Assembly (NCBI GenBank): GCA_027062035.1
Contig: JAMOUL010000234.1
Coordinates: forward strand, 1 to 7,709
DNA from: Candidatus Aminicenantota bacterium
Lineage (GTDB): Bacteria; Acidobacteriota; Aminicenantia; S016-38
Direction: 5' to 3'
Length of the DNA stretch: 7,709 bases
Shown: positions 1 through 6,752 of the stretch, piece by piece
How the letters are laid out: each line of letters begins with the position of its first letter
Numbering within the stretch: the first letter of the stretch is position 1
The notes under the pieces: generated by a model
Seen by the model: the letters and a program-made list of their open reading frames with translations, nothing else
What the model was told of the DNA's origin: nothing
Databases searched by the model: none
Position numbers and translations under genes: made by a program

Positions 1-1
1 C

Positions 2-1258
2 TTTGGAGAAAAGGTGGTAGAGGCAGGCAAAAAGCTGGATACAGGGCCTGCAGACGTTATTGGAAGCAATTGCGGAAGAGGACCACAGGATGGCTTTGAA
101 GCCACAAGGATAATTTTATCCATAACCAAAAAACCTGTCCTTTACATGCCCAATGCAGGACAGGCAAGGTTCATCCATGGCAAATTTGTCTATCCCCACA
201 ACCCTGACTATTTTGCAAAGTACGCGGAAAAAGCTGCCAGACTCGGGGCGAAATTTATTGGAGGCTGTTGTGGAACCACCCCGGAACACATAAGGATGGT
301 GGCAGAAAGGTTAAAGGGGATGGAGGTAAAACGCAGGGTAAAGAGGATCGTAATAGAGGAAAAAACAGAGGAGAAGGGCAGGCCAGGGGAAATTCGCACC
401 CGCGTCAGGGACCTTCTCCTTCAGAAAAAACTCATATCCATTGAGATCGAACCGCCACGAAGTCCGGAAATTTCTCCCCTCCTTTCGAAAATCGAAAAAT
501 GGAAGGGCACGGAAATAAACACTCTCAACATCTCTGACTCCCCCATGGCAAGGGTTAGAATGAACCCCTTTGCCTTTGCAAGGTTAATCAGGGAAAACAC
601 ATCCTTCGAGACCATAGTCCATATGACGTGCAGGGATAGAAACCTGCTGGCCATACAATCCGATCTTCTCGGTGCATCTGCCATGGGGATAGAAAATATC
701 CTGGCTCTTACCGGCGACCCCCCTTCCCTTGGGGACTATCCCTTTGCCACAGGGGTGTACGACCTGGATTCTCTGGGCTTGATCGAAATAATTAACTCAA
801 TGAACCAGGGAAGGGGCTTTCTCGGCAATCCCCTGGGAGCGAGCACAAATTTCCTGGTAGGGGCATCCCTCAATATAAACAGGATAGACAGAGGAGAACT
901 CCAGCGGGCAAGGGAAAAAATAGGGGCTGGAGCAGGTTTCCTTGCAACTCAGCCTGTATTCGATCCGGATTACCTTGAGAAAATGCTTGAACAGCTGGAA
1001 GCTTTAAATGTGCCCATAATGGTAACGATCATGGTTCTTCTAAGCTGGAGAAACGCAGAATTTCTTCACTACGAGGTTCCGGGAATTTACCTTCCGGAGT
1101 GGATTCTGAAGAGGATGGAGGGCAAAAACGGAAGGGAAGGCATAAAGGAAGGGATAGCCATAGCGAAGGAACTTATTAAAAGGATAAAGGAAAAGGTGGG
1201 GGGATTATTAATTGTAACCCCCCTGGAAAGATATGACCTTGTAGAAGAGGTATTATAA
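2..1258 (+). CDS. Bifunctional homocysteine S-methyltransferase / 5,10-methylenetetrahydrofolate reductase, 5'-truncated by window edge
   Basis: The frame is open from base 2, so the start lies upstream; 418 residues are visible. Relatives such as Bacillus YitJ are about 610 residues, so roughly the first 190 are missing. Visible residues 1 to about 105 are the end of a zinc-dependent homocysteine methyltransferase barrel: GSNC (Cys24) and GGCCGTTPEH (Cys89, Cys90) supply the three zinc cysteines. Residues of about 135-418 are a MetF-type TIM barrel with SIEIEPPR (catalytic-Glu region), HMTCRDRN, LTGDPP and ATQPVFD. The family reduces methylene-THF to methyl-THF using FAD, and the other domain transfers a methyl group to homocysteine, so both serve methionine/one-carbon metabolism in the cytoplasm. 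The gene converges on the minus-strand genes and is not in their operon. The domain assignment is secure; the methyl donor and the reductant cannot be read from the sequence. Confidence 0.93.
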   Translation, partial: FGEKVVEAGKKLDTGPADVIGSNCGRGPQDGFEATRIILSITKKPVLYMPNAGQARFIHGKFVYPHNPDYFAKYAEKAARLGAKFIGGCCGTTPEHIRMVAERLKGMEVKRRVKRIVIEEKTEEKGRPGEIRTRVRDLLLQKKLISIEIEPPRSPEISPLLSKIEKWKGTEINTLNISDSPMARVRMNPFAFARLIRENTSFETIVHMTCRDRNLLAIQSDLLGASAMGIENILALTGDPPSLGDYPFATGVYDLDSLGLIEIINSMNQGRGFLGNPLGASTNFLVGASLNINRIDRGELQRAREKIGAGAGFLATQPVFDPDYLEKMLEQLEALNVPIMVTIMVLLSWRNAEFLHYEVPGIYLPEWILKRMEGKNGREGIKEGIAIAKELIKRIKEKVGGLLIVTPLERYDLVEEVL

Positions 1259-1291
1259 GCGTCAAACGACACCCATTATACCCTCAGGAAA

Positions 1292-1314
1292 GGGAGAAGC
1301 CATCCGCTTCTCCC
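1292..1314. terminator. Convergent (probably bidirectional) terminator hairpin
   Basis: A perfect 9-bp inverted repeat, GGGAGAAGC / GCTTCTCCC, encloses the 5-nt loop CATCC. It lies 33 bp after the plus-strand methyltransferase/reductase stop and 15 bp after the minus-strand membrane-protein stop. It therefore sits between two convergent genes, where a shared terminator is expected. The T-tracts on either side are short (CGATTTC on plus, TTTCC on minus), so it is not a textbook strong intrinsic terminator. Confidence 0.7.
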
Positions 1315-1329
1315 CGATTTCAATTCATA

Positions 1330-1734
1330 TCAGGCTAAAGTGGAGAAAAGCCAGAGAGCTGCCTGCTTGCCAGCAGAAGCCTTCATAAAGGCTCCGATGG
1401 AAAGAATTCCGGCAAAGGCGAAAATTGCGAAAAGAACCACTGTTATCACGAAGGACACAGCCCATGCGATAATAGCTTTCACCCAGTCTGTAGCAAATAC
1501 ATACTTAATAATCACAACATATGCGATTATTCCCAGCAGCCAGCCAATAGCTGGAACAAGGCCCAGAATTATTCCGGCAACAAAACCCAGGAACGTGGCG
1601 AGGAGGGCCTTCACAAAGGTAGCGTTTGCGATCTGAGCTATTTTTGCACCTATCCAGAGAAAGAAGGAAGCGACCACAAAGATTACCACCAAAATAAGGA
1701 TCCCATATCCTGTTAAAAGGGCAGCAGTACCCAT
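1330..1734 (-). CDS. Small hydrophobic integral membrane protein, function unknown
   Basis: This 134-residue protein is almost entirely hydrophobic. Likely membrane segments are at about 8-29, 42-60, 61-80 and 85-115, with short loops such as GAKIAQIANATF (29-40) and KYVFATDWVK (77-86). It has only a few charged residues (mostly Lys) and no cysteine, no obvious catalytic motif and no cleavable signal peptide. The ATG is supported by AGGAGGT five bases upstream and by a TATAAT box just before that. It follows the oxidoreductase operon on the same strand, but a 110-bp gap and its own promoter suggest separate expression. I do not recognise the family. The composition and a plausible frame with strong initiation signals argue that it is real. 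A role with the neighbouring membrane complex is possible, but nothing in the sequence demonstrates it. Confidence 0.8.
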   Translation of the reverse strand: MGTAALLTGYGILILVVIFVVASFFLWIGAKIAQIANATFVKALLATFLGFVAGIILGLVPAIGWLLGIIAYVVIIKYVFATDWVKAIIAWAVSFVITVVLFAIFAFAGILSIGAFMKASAGKQAALWLFSTLA

Positions 1735-1739
1735 TTTTA

Positions 1740-1745
1740 CCTCCT
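1740..1745 (-). promoter_or_regulatory. Shine-Dalgarno AGGAGG of the small membrane protein
   Basis: On the minus strand AGGAGG, extended to CAGGAGGT, lies six bases before the ATG at 1734. It is a near-perfect complement of the 16S rRNA tail and fixes the start codon. Confidence 0.85.
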
Positions 1746-1756
1746 GTTTTTCTTAC

Positions 1757-1785
1757 ATTATACAGGAAGGTGAAAAAAAGGAAAA
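1757..1785 (-). promoter_or_regulatory. Putative sigma70-type promoter of the small membrane protein
   Basis: On the minus strand a perfect TATAAT (-10) occupies 1757-1762. At 17-bp spacing the -35 position (1780-1785) reads TTTTCC, only a weak match to TTGACA, and the spacer is T-rich. The predicted transcription start near 1750 leaves a leader of only about 16 nt that contains little besides the ribosome binding site. The -10 is convincing; the -35 is not. An A/T-rich stretch further upstream (TATAAAAT near 1787-1794) is an alternative. Confidence 0.55.
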
Positions 1786-1797
1786 TATTTTATACTA

Positions 1798-1814
1798 TCC
1801 AGAAACTTTCCGGA
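1798..1814 (-). terminator. Weak hairpin after the oxidoreductase operon
   Basis: An imperfect inverted repeat, TCCGGA / TCTGGA on the minus strand (one G-U pair), with loop AAGTT begins 30 bp after the stop of the 590-residue gene. A T-rich stretch (TATTTTCCTTTTTTT) follows only after about 9 bases, so termination would be inefficient. It is the only terminator candidate I see between this operon and the next gene, and read-through into the small membrane-protein gene is plausible. Confidence 0.3.
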
Positions 1815-1844
1815 CTATTTTTAATTCCTATATTTTAACGAGCC

Positions 1845-3617
1845 CTAAAGTTCGCCCTTGAAGTACAGCTCTATTCCCTTTACGGCACGAAGACCATCGG
1901 CAATGGCGGAGATGGCATCTGCAACCCGGTTGGCAACGTCTCCTCCCGCGAAGAGTCCGGGAACGGAAGTCATCTGTCTCTCGTTCACTTTAATCCTGCC
2001 CCGCTCCACTTCGAGTTTCCCGGCTATTTCTTCAGGAAGGAAGCTCAGATCAGCCTGTTGACCTATTGCCACAATTATCCTGTCCACAACCATTTCGTAT
2101 TCTTCTCCCTCTATCAGAACCGGTTTTGGCCTCTTTCCCGGACCCTGATCCACCATTTTTGCCTTTCCGTAAATCAGCTTTACCCTGCCTTCAGGCGCAT
2201 CTTCCACCCTGAGGGGGATGATCTTTTCCAGGATCTCAACTCCTTCTTCCTCTGCTCCAACTATCTCTTCGTGATCTGCAGGCATGTCAACCTTTCTTCT
2301 CCTATAGGCGATTGTAACCTTTGCTCCAAAACGGCGCGCAACCCTTGCCGCATCCATTGCCACATCTCCACCACCTATAACAACAACTTCATTCCCCACA
2401 TCCATGGGCTCATTGAAGTTGATCTTCCTCAGGTAATCTATGGCGTAAATAACATTGGGGTGCTCTTCTCCCGGTACCCCGAGATTCCATGGTTTCATAA
2501 GACCAATTCCCAGGTAAATGGCATCGTGGGTCTTCATTAACCTGCGGAACTTTTCTGCATCAACGAAATAGCTGGTTTTCAGTTCCACACCCTGTTCCAG
2601 TATGAAATCCACCTGCTTTTTCAGGGAAGGGAATGGGAATCTGTATTTTGGTATTCCTGCCATTGTCATTCCACCGGCCTCTGGCATGGCTTCGTACACT
2701 GTCACCTTATATCCTCTAAGAGCAAGATAATAGGCAGCGGTAAGACCTCCAGGTCCTGCTCCTATTATTCCCACGGACTTATCCTTTGGCTCCTGCTTTC
2801 TTACCCTGATTACCTGTTTGAGATCAGAAAACCTTTCCGTTGCAAACCTCTTGAGCCATCTAATAGCAACCGGATCTCCCTCATGTCCGATGGAACAATA
2901 GCTCTCGCACCTTCTCGTACAGACTTTACCGCAAAGTTCAGCGAAGGGGTTGTTTTCGTACATGATGTTTACCGAACGGTCGTATTCTCCAGAAGCAATA
3001 GCACGGATGTAATCAGGAATATGCATTCTGTCCGGACACCCGGCTATACAGAGTCCACATCCCACACAGCGATCGGCCTCCTTTCTTGCTTCTTCTTCTG
3101 TGTATCCAAGAACTATTTCCGCAAAGGTTTTTACCCTTTCGGCGGGATCCATTTCCCTCATGGGCACCCTGTGATAATCGGTAAAACTGTATTCCTTTTC
3201 CTTCCGGTAACCCTTCTCTTTATCTTCAAATCCCTTTATTTCGTAACCCGGAACATATATAAAGTCCTCCGGGGTATATCTGACCCAGATATATTCATTG
3301 GTCATCCTGAGGGAGGTGGTAGGACAGGAATCAACGCAAAGACCACACCAGCAGCACCTTCCATAATCTATCCTTGGACGATATCCAGAATCCCCCTTTT
3401 TAGCCTCGATGCCTTCTATCTTCACCATATCTATGGCTTCATTTGGACATACGGCTGCACAGGTACCGCAACCTATGCACTTCTCCAGATCGTTTACATG
3501 GAAACCCCTGTATCTTTCTGAAGCTTCCCTTTTCTTCTGAGGTACAAGAATGGTATGGGGCCTGCGAGCTATCTGTCTCCAGGCACCCAGAGGTTTTAGA
3601 ACTTCCTTAAGTCCCAT
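1845..3617 (-). CDS. Fusion of NuoI/MbxN-like ferredoxin subunit and GltD/NfnB-like NAD(P)H:FAD oxidoreductase
   Basis: The 590-residue protein has two parts. Residues 1 to about 145 resemble the NuoI/MbxN subunit of complex I-type enzymes, with two [4Fe-4S] motifs: Cys47/50/53/57 and Cys88/91/94/98, plus an extra Cys89. Residues of about 150-590 match a nearly complete GltD/NfnB protein. This part has CVGCGLCIAGCP (184-195) and a second cysteine set 229/233/237/241, the FAD motif GAGPGG (286-291), the nicotinamide motif GGGDVA (415-420) followed by basic YRRRK, and the C-terminal FAD motif FAGGDVA. Four [4Fe-4S] clusters and one FAD are therefore expected. The GGAGG site five bases before the ATG overlaps the NuoD-like stop nine bases upstream. 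Its place as last operon gene corresponds to mbxN. I infer that it exchanges electrons between NAD(P)H and the membrane complex. GltD proteins alone can serve glutamate synthase, but no gltB is visible and the context argues against that role. Confidence 0.92.
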   Translation of the reverse strand: MGLKEVLKPLGAWRQIARRPHTILVPQKKREASERYRGFHVNDLEKCIGCGTCAAVCPNEAIDMVKIEGIEAKKGDSGYRPRIDYGRCCWCGLCVDSCPTTSLRMTNEYIWVRYTPEDFIYVPGYEIKGFEDKEKGYRKEKEYSFTDYHRVPMREMDPAERVKTFAEIVLGYTEEEARKEADRCVGCGLCIAGCPDRMHIPDYIRAIASGEYDRSVNIMYENNPFAELCGKVCTRRCESYCSIGHEGDPVAIRWLKRFATERFSDLKQVIRVRKQEPKDKSVGIIGAGPGGLTAAYYLALRGYKVTVYEAMPEAGGMTMAGIPKYRFPFPSLKKQVDFILEQGVELKTSYFVDAEKFRRLMKTHDAIYLGIGLMKPWNLGVPGEEHPNVIYAIDYLRKINFNEPMDVGNEVVVIGGGDVAMDAARVARRFGAKVTIAYRRRKVDMPADHEEIVGAEEEGVEILEKIIPLRVEDAPEGRVKLIYGKAKMVDQGPGKRPKPVLIEGEEYEMVVDRIIVAIGQQADLSFLPEEIAGKLEVERGRIKVNERQMTSVPGLFAGGDVANRVADAISAIADGLRAVKGIELYFKGEL

Positions 3618-3626
3618 TTTCTCCTC

Positions 3627-4730
3627 CTATCTTTCCATCTCCGGTGGGCACGTCTGTAGTGCCACCAGGATCGGAGCAACATCGGCTATATTCTGACCGA
3701 CCAGAAGCCTTTCTGCCAGTGTGATACCGTGAATAAATGAAGGGCCCTTCACATGAACCCTGCGGGGTTTATCTGAACCGTCCGTTACCATGTAGTATCC
3801 AAACTCTCCCCTTGTGGATTCTGATTTAACATAGGTCTCACCCCTGGGAATTTTCCAGTAAAGGACATTGGGAAGTCTTGTAAGGAATTCTCCCCCGGGC
3901 ATTTTGTCTATTATCTGTCTTATGAGATTTATACTCAGGTCAATTTCCCTCCGCCTGACAAGGAGCATCGACCATACATCGCACCCCTCCTCGGTGATCA
4001 CATCGAAATCCAGCTGATCGTAAACCTCATAGGGATTGTCCTTTCTGACGTCGTAGGGAAATCCACAGGCCCTTGCCACAGGCCCGGTCAAGCCCATCTC
4101 CTCAACCCACTCCTTCGGAATCCTGGCCAGACCCTTTAATCTTTTCTGGACAACAGCGTTCTCCATGATTACTTCATCATACTCCGGCAGTCTCTTTTCT
4201 ATCATATCCATGGTCTTGAGAACTCTCTCCTCAAATCCCTCTGGAAGGTCCTTCCTCACACCTCCAGGCAGGATATATATGTGATAAATTCTTGCACCGG
4301 TTAACTCTTCAAAGAGGTCAAGGATATAATCCCTGTCCCCTATTCCCCACTGGACAGGAGTGGAAAGGCCCATAGAACCTGCTATACCTCCATACCACAT
4401 AATCAGCATTTGCAGCCTTGAAAGTTCCAGAACAAGGGTTCTTATCCACTTTGCCCTCTCCGGAATTTCTATTCCTGCAAGCTCCTCCAGGCCCCTTGCG
4501 AAGTTCTCCTCATTGGTATCGGGTTCAGGCACACAAATTCTGCATACAAGGGGAAAACTTTTAATGAAAATCCTTCTCTCCATCAGTTTTTCAAAGGCTC
4601 TGTGGAGATATCCAATATGGGTTTTTGCCCATGTTATGGTGTCTCCCTTCAGGAGAACCTCTATGCTCATGTTTCCGGTTATTCCCGGATGCTGGGGTCC
4701 TATAAAGAGTCTTACTTCTTCCTTGCTCAT
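3627..4730 (-). CDS. NuoD/MbxL-like large subunit of an MBS-type respiratory complex
   Basis: This is a 367-residue homologue of the complex I 49-kDa subunit and group 4 hydrogenase large subunit, which forms the cytoplasmic connecting module. It shows GPQHPG (11-16), HIGYLHRAFEKL (38-49), ESTRGEFGYY (304-313) and a C-terminal CPPEMER. The N-terminal Cys63-x2-Cys66 pair is kept, but at the C-terminus only Cys361 remains, with Glu364 where hydrogenases have the fourth NiFe cysteine. A normal NiFe centre is thus unlikely, and the cysteines also differ from ordinary quinone-reducing NuoD. I chose the ATG at 4730 because it overlaps the NuoC-like stop as ATGA and has GGAG six bases upstream. The in-frame ATG at 4742 would add four residues but lacks any ribosome binding site. 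The family is certain; the MBS subtype is inferred from the cysteines and gene order. Confidence 0.93.
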   Translation of the reverse strand: MSKEEVRLFIGPQHPGITGNMSIEVLLKGDTITWAKTHIGYLHRAFEKLMERRIFIKSFPLVCRICVPEPDTNEENFARGLEELAGIEIPERAKWIRTLVLELSRLQMLIMWYGGIAGSMGLSTPVQWGIGDRDYILDLFEELTGARIYHIYILPGGVRKDLPEGFEERVLKTMDMIEKRLPEYDEVIMENAVVQKRLKGLARIPKEWVEEMGLTGPVARACGFPYDVRKDNPYEVYDQLDFDVITEEGCDVWSMLLVRRREIDLSINLIRQIIDKMPGGEFLTRLPNVLYWKIPRGETYVKSESTRGEFGYYMVTDGSDKPRRVHVKGPSFIHGITLAERLLVGQNIADVAPILVALQTCPPEMER

Positions 4731-5257
4731 TTTCTTCTCCATTCGTCATATTGTTCGGAAATTTCCTTCCTGATATTTATGCCGCTTTTTGGTTCCCTTT
4801 CCCCGAACCTTTCCATGGAATATTTAAGAGTGTCGAAATCCCTCCTCATGGGCGGAATATCGTCCCAGTCTTCCAGGATCAATTCTTCATGCTGGGTGGG
4901 GTTACCTTCAAAATTAACCCCGAACATCTCGTGGATTTCCCTCTCGTAGGCCTCAGCCTGGGGCCACATTTTATATATGGTTTCAAAATCGGGCTCATCC
5001 CTATTCAGCATGAATTTAACCATGATATTGTCTCTGGTTCTTGAGTTCCACAGGATATAACTCAACTGGAATTTCCCGTCCTCTATCCAGTCCACACACG
5101 AAATAAGAGTAAGGGTCCTGAAGCCTTCGTATTCCTTCAGGTAAAAGAGCATGGGGATAAGGTCCTTCTTTGTGGTTTCCACTATAAAGAGATCTTCTCT
5201 CTGCTTTTTAAAATCGATAACTTCAAATTTCTTCTTCAATCTTTCAGCTAAATCCAT
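4727..5257 (-). CDS. NuoC/MbxK-like 30-kDa subunit
   Basis: This 176-residue soluble subunit packs against the NuoD- and NuoB-like subunits in complex I-type enzymes and carries no cofactor. The family signature is clear: AEAYEREIHEMFGVNFEGNP at about 101-120 is the ERE-x-x-x-MFG block, followed by LILEDWDDIPPMRRDF, the usual end of the conserved core. The C-terminal tail is Glu/Arg/Lys-rich. GAGGTG lies about four bases before the ATG, and the gap from the NuoB-like stop is 8 bp. The stop overlaps the next start as ATGA, so translation of the two is probably coupled. It is a separate gene, not fused to NuoD as in some bacteria. Confidence 0.93.
   Translation of the reverse strand: MDLAERLKKKFEVIDFKKQREDLFIVETTKKDLIPMLFYLKEYEGFRTLTLISCVDWIEDGKFQLSYILWNSRTRDNIMVKFMLNRDEPDFETIYKMWPQAEAYEREIHEMFGVNFEGNPTQHEELILEDWDDIPPMRRDFDTLKYSMERFGEREPKSGINIRKEISEQYDEWRRK
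4737..4740 (-). promoter_or_regulatory. Shine-Dalgarno GGAG deciding the NuoD-like start
   Basis: On the minus strand GGAG lies six bases before the ATG at 4730 and inside the end of the NuoC-like gene. The upstream ATG at 4742 itself overlaps this GGAG and is preceded by no purine-rich site, so this element favours the 4730 start. Confidence 0.75.
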
Positions 5258-5265
5258 TTTTCACC

Positions 5266-5841
5266 TCACCAGTTGTAATTGGGCATACGCCAGTTCTTGA
5301 TGATCTTCTTCTGGTTCTCCCTGTACCACTCAAGATTATCTATGTATTTCTTCCAGCCGTCTGCCTTTCCGCTATCGATAAGCTCCTGAAGCTTCTTGAA
5401 TCCGGCAAGGATGGCTTCCGGTCTCGGCATGCACCCGGTAACCCATACATCCACCGGAAGATAAAGGTCCAGTCTGTTAATGGCATTGTAGGAGTCGTAG
5501 TACATGCCTCCGTTTATAGGACAGGCCCCCAGGGCAACCACGTATTTCGGAGATTGCATCTGCTCATAGACCCTTATCACCCTTTTAAGGGTTTTTACTG
5601 TAAGATAACCGCTTATTATAATGACATCCGCCTGTCTCGGGGTTCCCACCATCTGCATTCCAAGCCTTTCAGCATCAAATCTCGATGTAAATGTGGGACG
5701 GATCTCAATGGCTCCACACCCGGTCCCGTAGGCGACAACCCACAGGGACCTTGCCCTCGCCCAATCATCAAATCTTTTAAAGACCCCTGAATAGGTCAAT
5801 TTTTCCGGATTCTCGTTAAGAAAATATTTATCTTTGCCCAT
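5266..5841 (-). CDS. NuoB/MbxJ-like small subunit with only three cysteines
   Basis: This 191-residue homologue of the complex I 20-kDa subunit normally holds the terminal (N2/proximal) [4Fe-4S] cluster next to the active site. The usual tandem-cysteine block GxxCCAIE reads GTGCGAIE here, with Cys42 followed by Gly43. The other two ligands are in GACPINGG (Cys107) and TGCMPRPE (Cys137). These are the only cysteines in the protein, so at most three can bind the cluster. That matches the site-differentiated cluster described for Pyrococcus MBS. I chose the ATG at 5841, two bases after the NuoH-like stop, because GAGGT stands four bases before it. A GTG at 5898 in the same frame would overlap the upstream gene by 55 bases and has no ribosome binding site. 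The C-terminal tail (about 160-191) is rich in Trp, Tyr, Asn and Lys. Confidence 0.93.
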   Translation of the reverse strand: MGKDKYFLNENPEKLTYSGVFKRFDDWARARSLWVVAYGTGCGAIEIRPTFTSRFDAERLGMQMVGTPRQADVIIISGYLTVKTLKRVIRVYEQMQSPKYVVALGACPINGGMYYDSYNAINRLDLYLPVDVWVTGCMPRPEAILAGFKKLQELIDSGKADGWKKYIDNLEWYRENQKKIIKNWRMPNYNW

Positions 5842-5843
5842 GG

Positions 5844-6752
5844 TTACCTCACTATAAATATCCTTATAAGATCTATAAGTCCTATTAACGTTGGCCACGT
5901 CCAGAAGAAGAGCACTGATTGCTCAAGCCGGAAGCGGGGAAATACGTTGGTTATAAAAAGGGGCCAGAGGAAAATTATGAAGGTCTTTACAAAGGCCCAG
6001 AGAAGGTTAGTTGCTCCTCCAAGGAAAAGGTCCATAAAAAGAACGTATTTGGCAACCGCAAAAACGCTCCTTCCGGAAAACATGTAGGAAAGGAAGGTGG
6101 CGCTATACTCTGTTGGGGGACCCACCGGAATTTCCTGAGGAGCCATAACCACCTGAAAGGGATAGGACATCATCATACCCAGCAGACTGACAAACGCAGC
6201 AGCTGCTGCAAAGGGATGGGTGAAAAGATGCCAGTGAAGAATCCCGCCCTGCTGTGCTCTTACAATCCCTTCAATTGTGGTTGTCTTATCCGCCACCATA
6301 AGAACCACCACAGAGATAACAAAGGGAAGTTCATAACCAGCCATTTGAGAAAGACCTCTGGTAACAGCTATGGGAGCATGGGGATGACCGCTTTCTGCGG
6401 CACCCAGAGCCATCCCAAGACATCCAAAAACCATAAAGTACATAACCACAAGGAGGTCCCCTCCAAAGGAGAAATTGCTCAGATATGGACTATCGATAAC
6501 CACAGGAATGAGCAAAAAGGTGCCCGCACCGCCGAACAATCTGAACATGGGGGCCAGATAAAACATAACCCCGTGAGATATTGCGGTCTTCTTTCTGAAG
6601 AGCTTCCATACATCTATAAAATTCTGGAAAATTGTAGGACCCCTTCTGTTCTGCATTCTTGCAGTTATCTTTCTGGAAATTCCTCCAAGCAGAAGCCCGT
6701 ACGCAATCCCTCCTATAAGTGTCAAAAATGCATAAAATATTTTGACTGCCAT
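5844..6752 (-). CDS. NuoH/MbxM-like membrane subunit
   Basis: This 302-residue multi-span membrane protein links the cytoplasmic arm to the ion-pumping arm in complex I-type enzymes. It has the ARMQNRRGP loop (31-39), GAAESGHPHAP (117-127), GYELPF (139-144) and PPTEYSATF (212-220), which include the conserved membrane acidic residues Glu120, Glu141 and Glu215. It ends with FPRFRLEQ (271-278) and a last hydrophobic span. About eight membrane segments are apparent. Its ATG overlaps the antiporter stop as TAATG, preceded by AGGGGTG, and its stop lies 2 bp before the NuoB-like ATG, so it is firmly within the operon. The length is typical of NuoH-type subunits. It lacks the cytoplasmic Cys-rich parts and carries no cofactor. 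Confidence 0.94.
   Translation of the reverse strand: MAVKIFYAFLTLIGGIAYGLLLGGISRKITARMQNRRGPTIFQNFIDVWKLFRKKTAISHGVMFYLAPMFRLFGGAGTFLLIPVVIDSPYLSNFSFGGDLLVVMYFMVFGCLGMALGAAESGHPHAPIAVTRGLSQMAGYELPFVISVVVLMVADKTTTIEGIVRAQQGGILHWHLFTHPFAAAAAFVSLLGMMMSYPFQVVMAPQEIPVGPPTEYSATFLSYMFSGRSVFAVAKYVLFMDLFLGGATNLLWAFVKTFIIFLWPLFITNVFPRFRLEQSVLFFWTWPTLIGLIDLIRIFIVR
5846..5850 (-). promoter_or_regulatory. Shine-Dalgarno GAGGT deciding the NuoB-like start
   Basis: On the minus strand GAGGT lies four bases before the ATG at 5841 and overlaps the last codons and stop of the NuoH-like gene. No such site precedes the GTG at 5898, so the shorter NuoB-like protein is preferred. Confidence 0.75.

Noticed and set aside
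1798..1814. The imperfect hairpin as a plus-strand terminator (followed by CTATTTTTA on plus)
   Set aside because: No plus-strand gene precedes it; the nearest plus-strand gene ends at 1258 behind its own hairpin. I keep it only as a weak minus-strand candidate.
2883..3521. A 212-codon open frame on the plus strand inside the ferredoxin-GltD gene
   Set aside because: It lies entirely opposite a gene with four cysteine cluster motifs. It has no ribosome binding site or recognisable domain, so it is an antisense shadow.
1845..3617. Glutamate synthase small subunit (GltD)
   Set aside because: The catalytic half is GltD-like, but the extra NuoI-type ferredoxin module, the place at the end of a complex I-like operon and the lack of a visible gltB argue for a respiratory role.
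4731..4742. ATG start at 4742 for the NuoD-like gene (4 extra residues)
   Set aside because: No purine-rich site precedes it. The ATG at 4730 has GGAG six bases upstream and forms an ATGA overlap with the NuoC-like stop.
3627..5841. A group 4 NiFe hydrogenase (Mbh/Ech type)
   Set aside because: The large subunit lacks the C-terminal CxxC and the small subunit has only three cysteines, so NiFe coordination and standard hydrogenase wiring are not supported.
5842..5898. GTG start at 5898 for the NuoB-like gene (19 extra residues)
   Set aside because: It would overlap NuoH by 55 bases and has no Shine-Dalgarno site, whereas the ATG at 5841 has GAGGT at good spacing.
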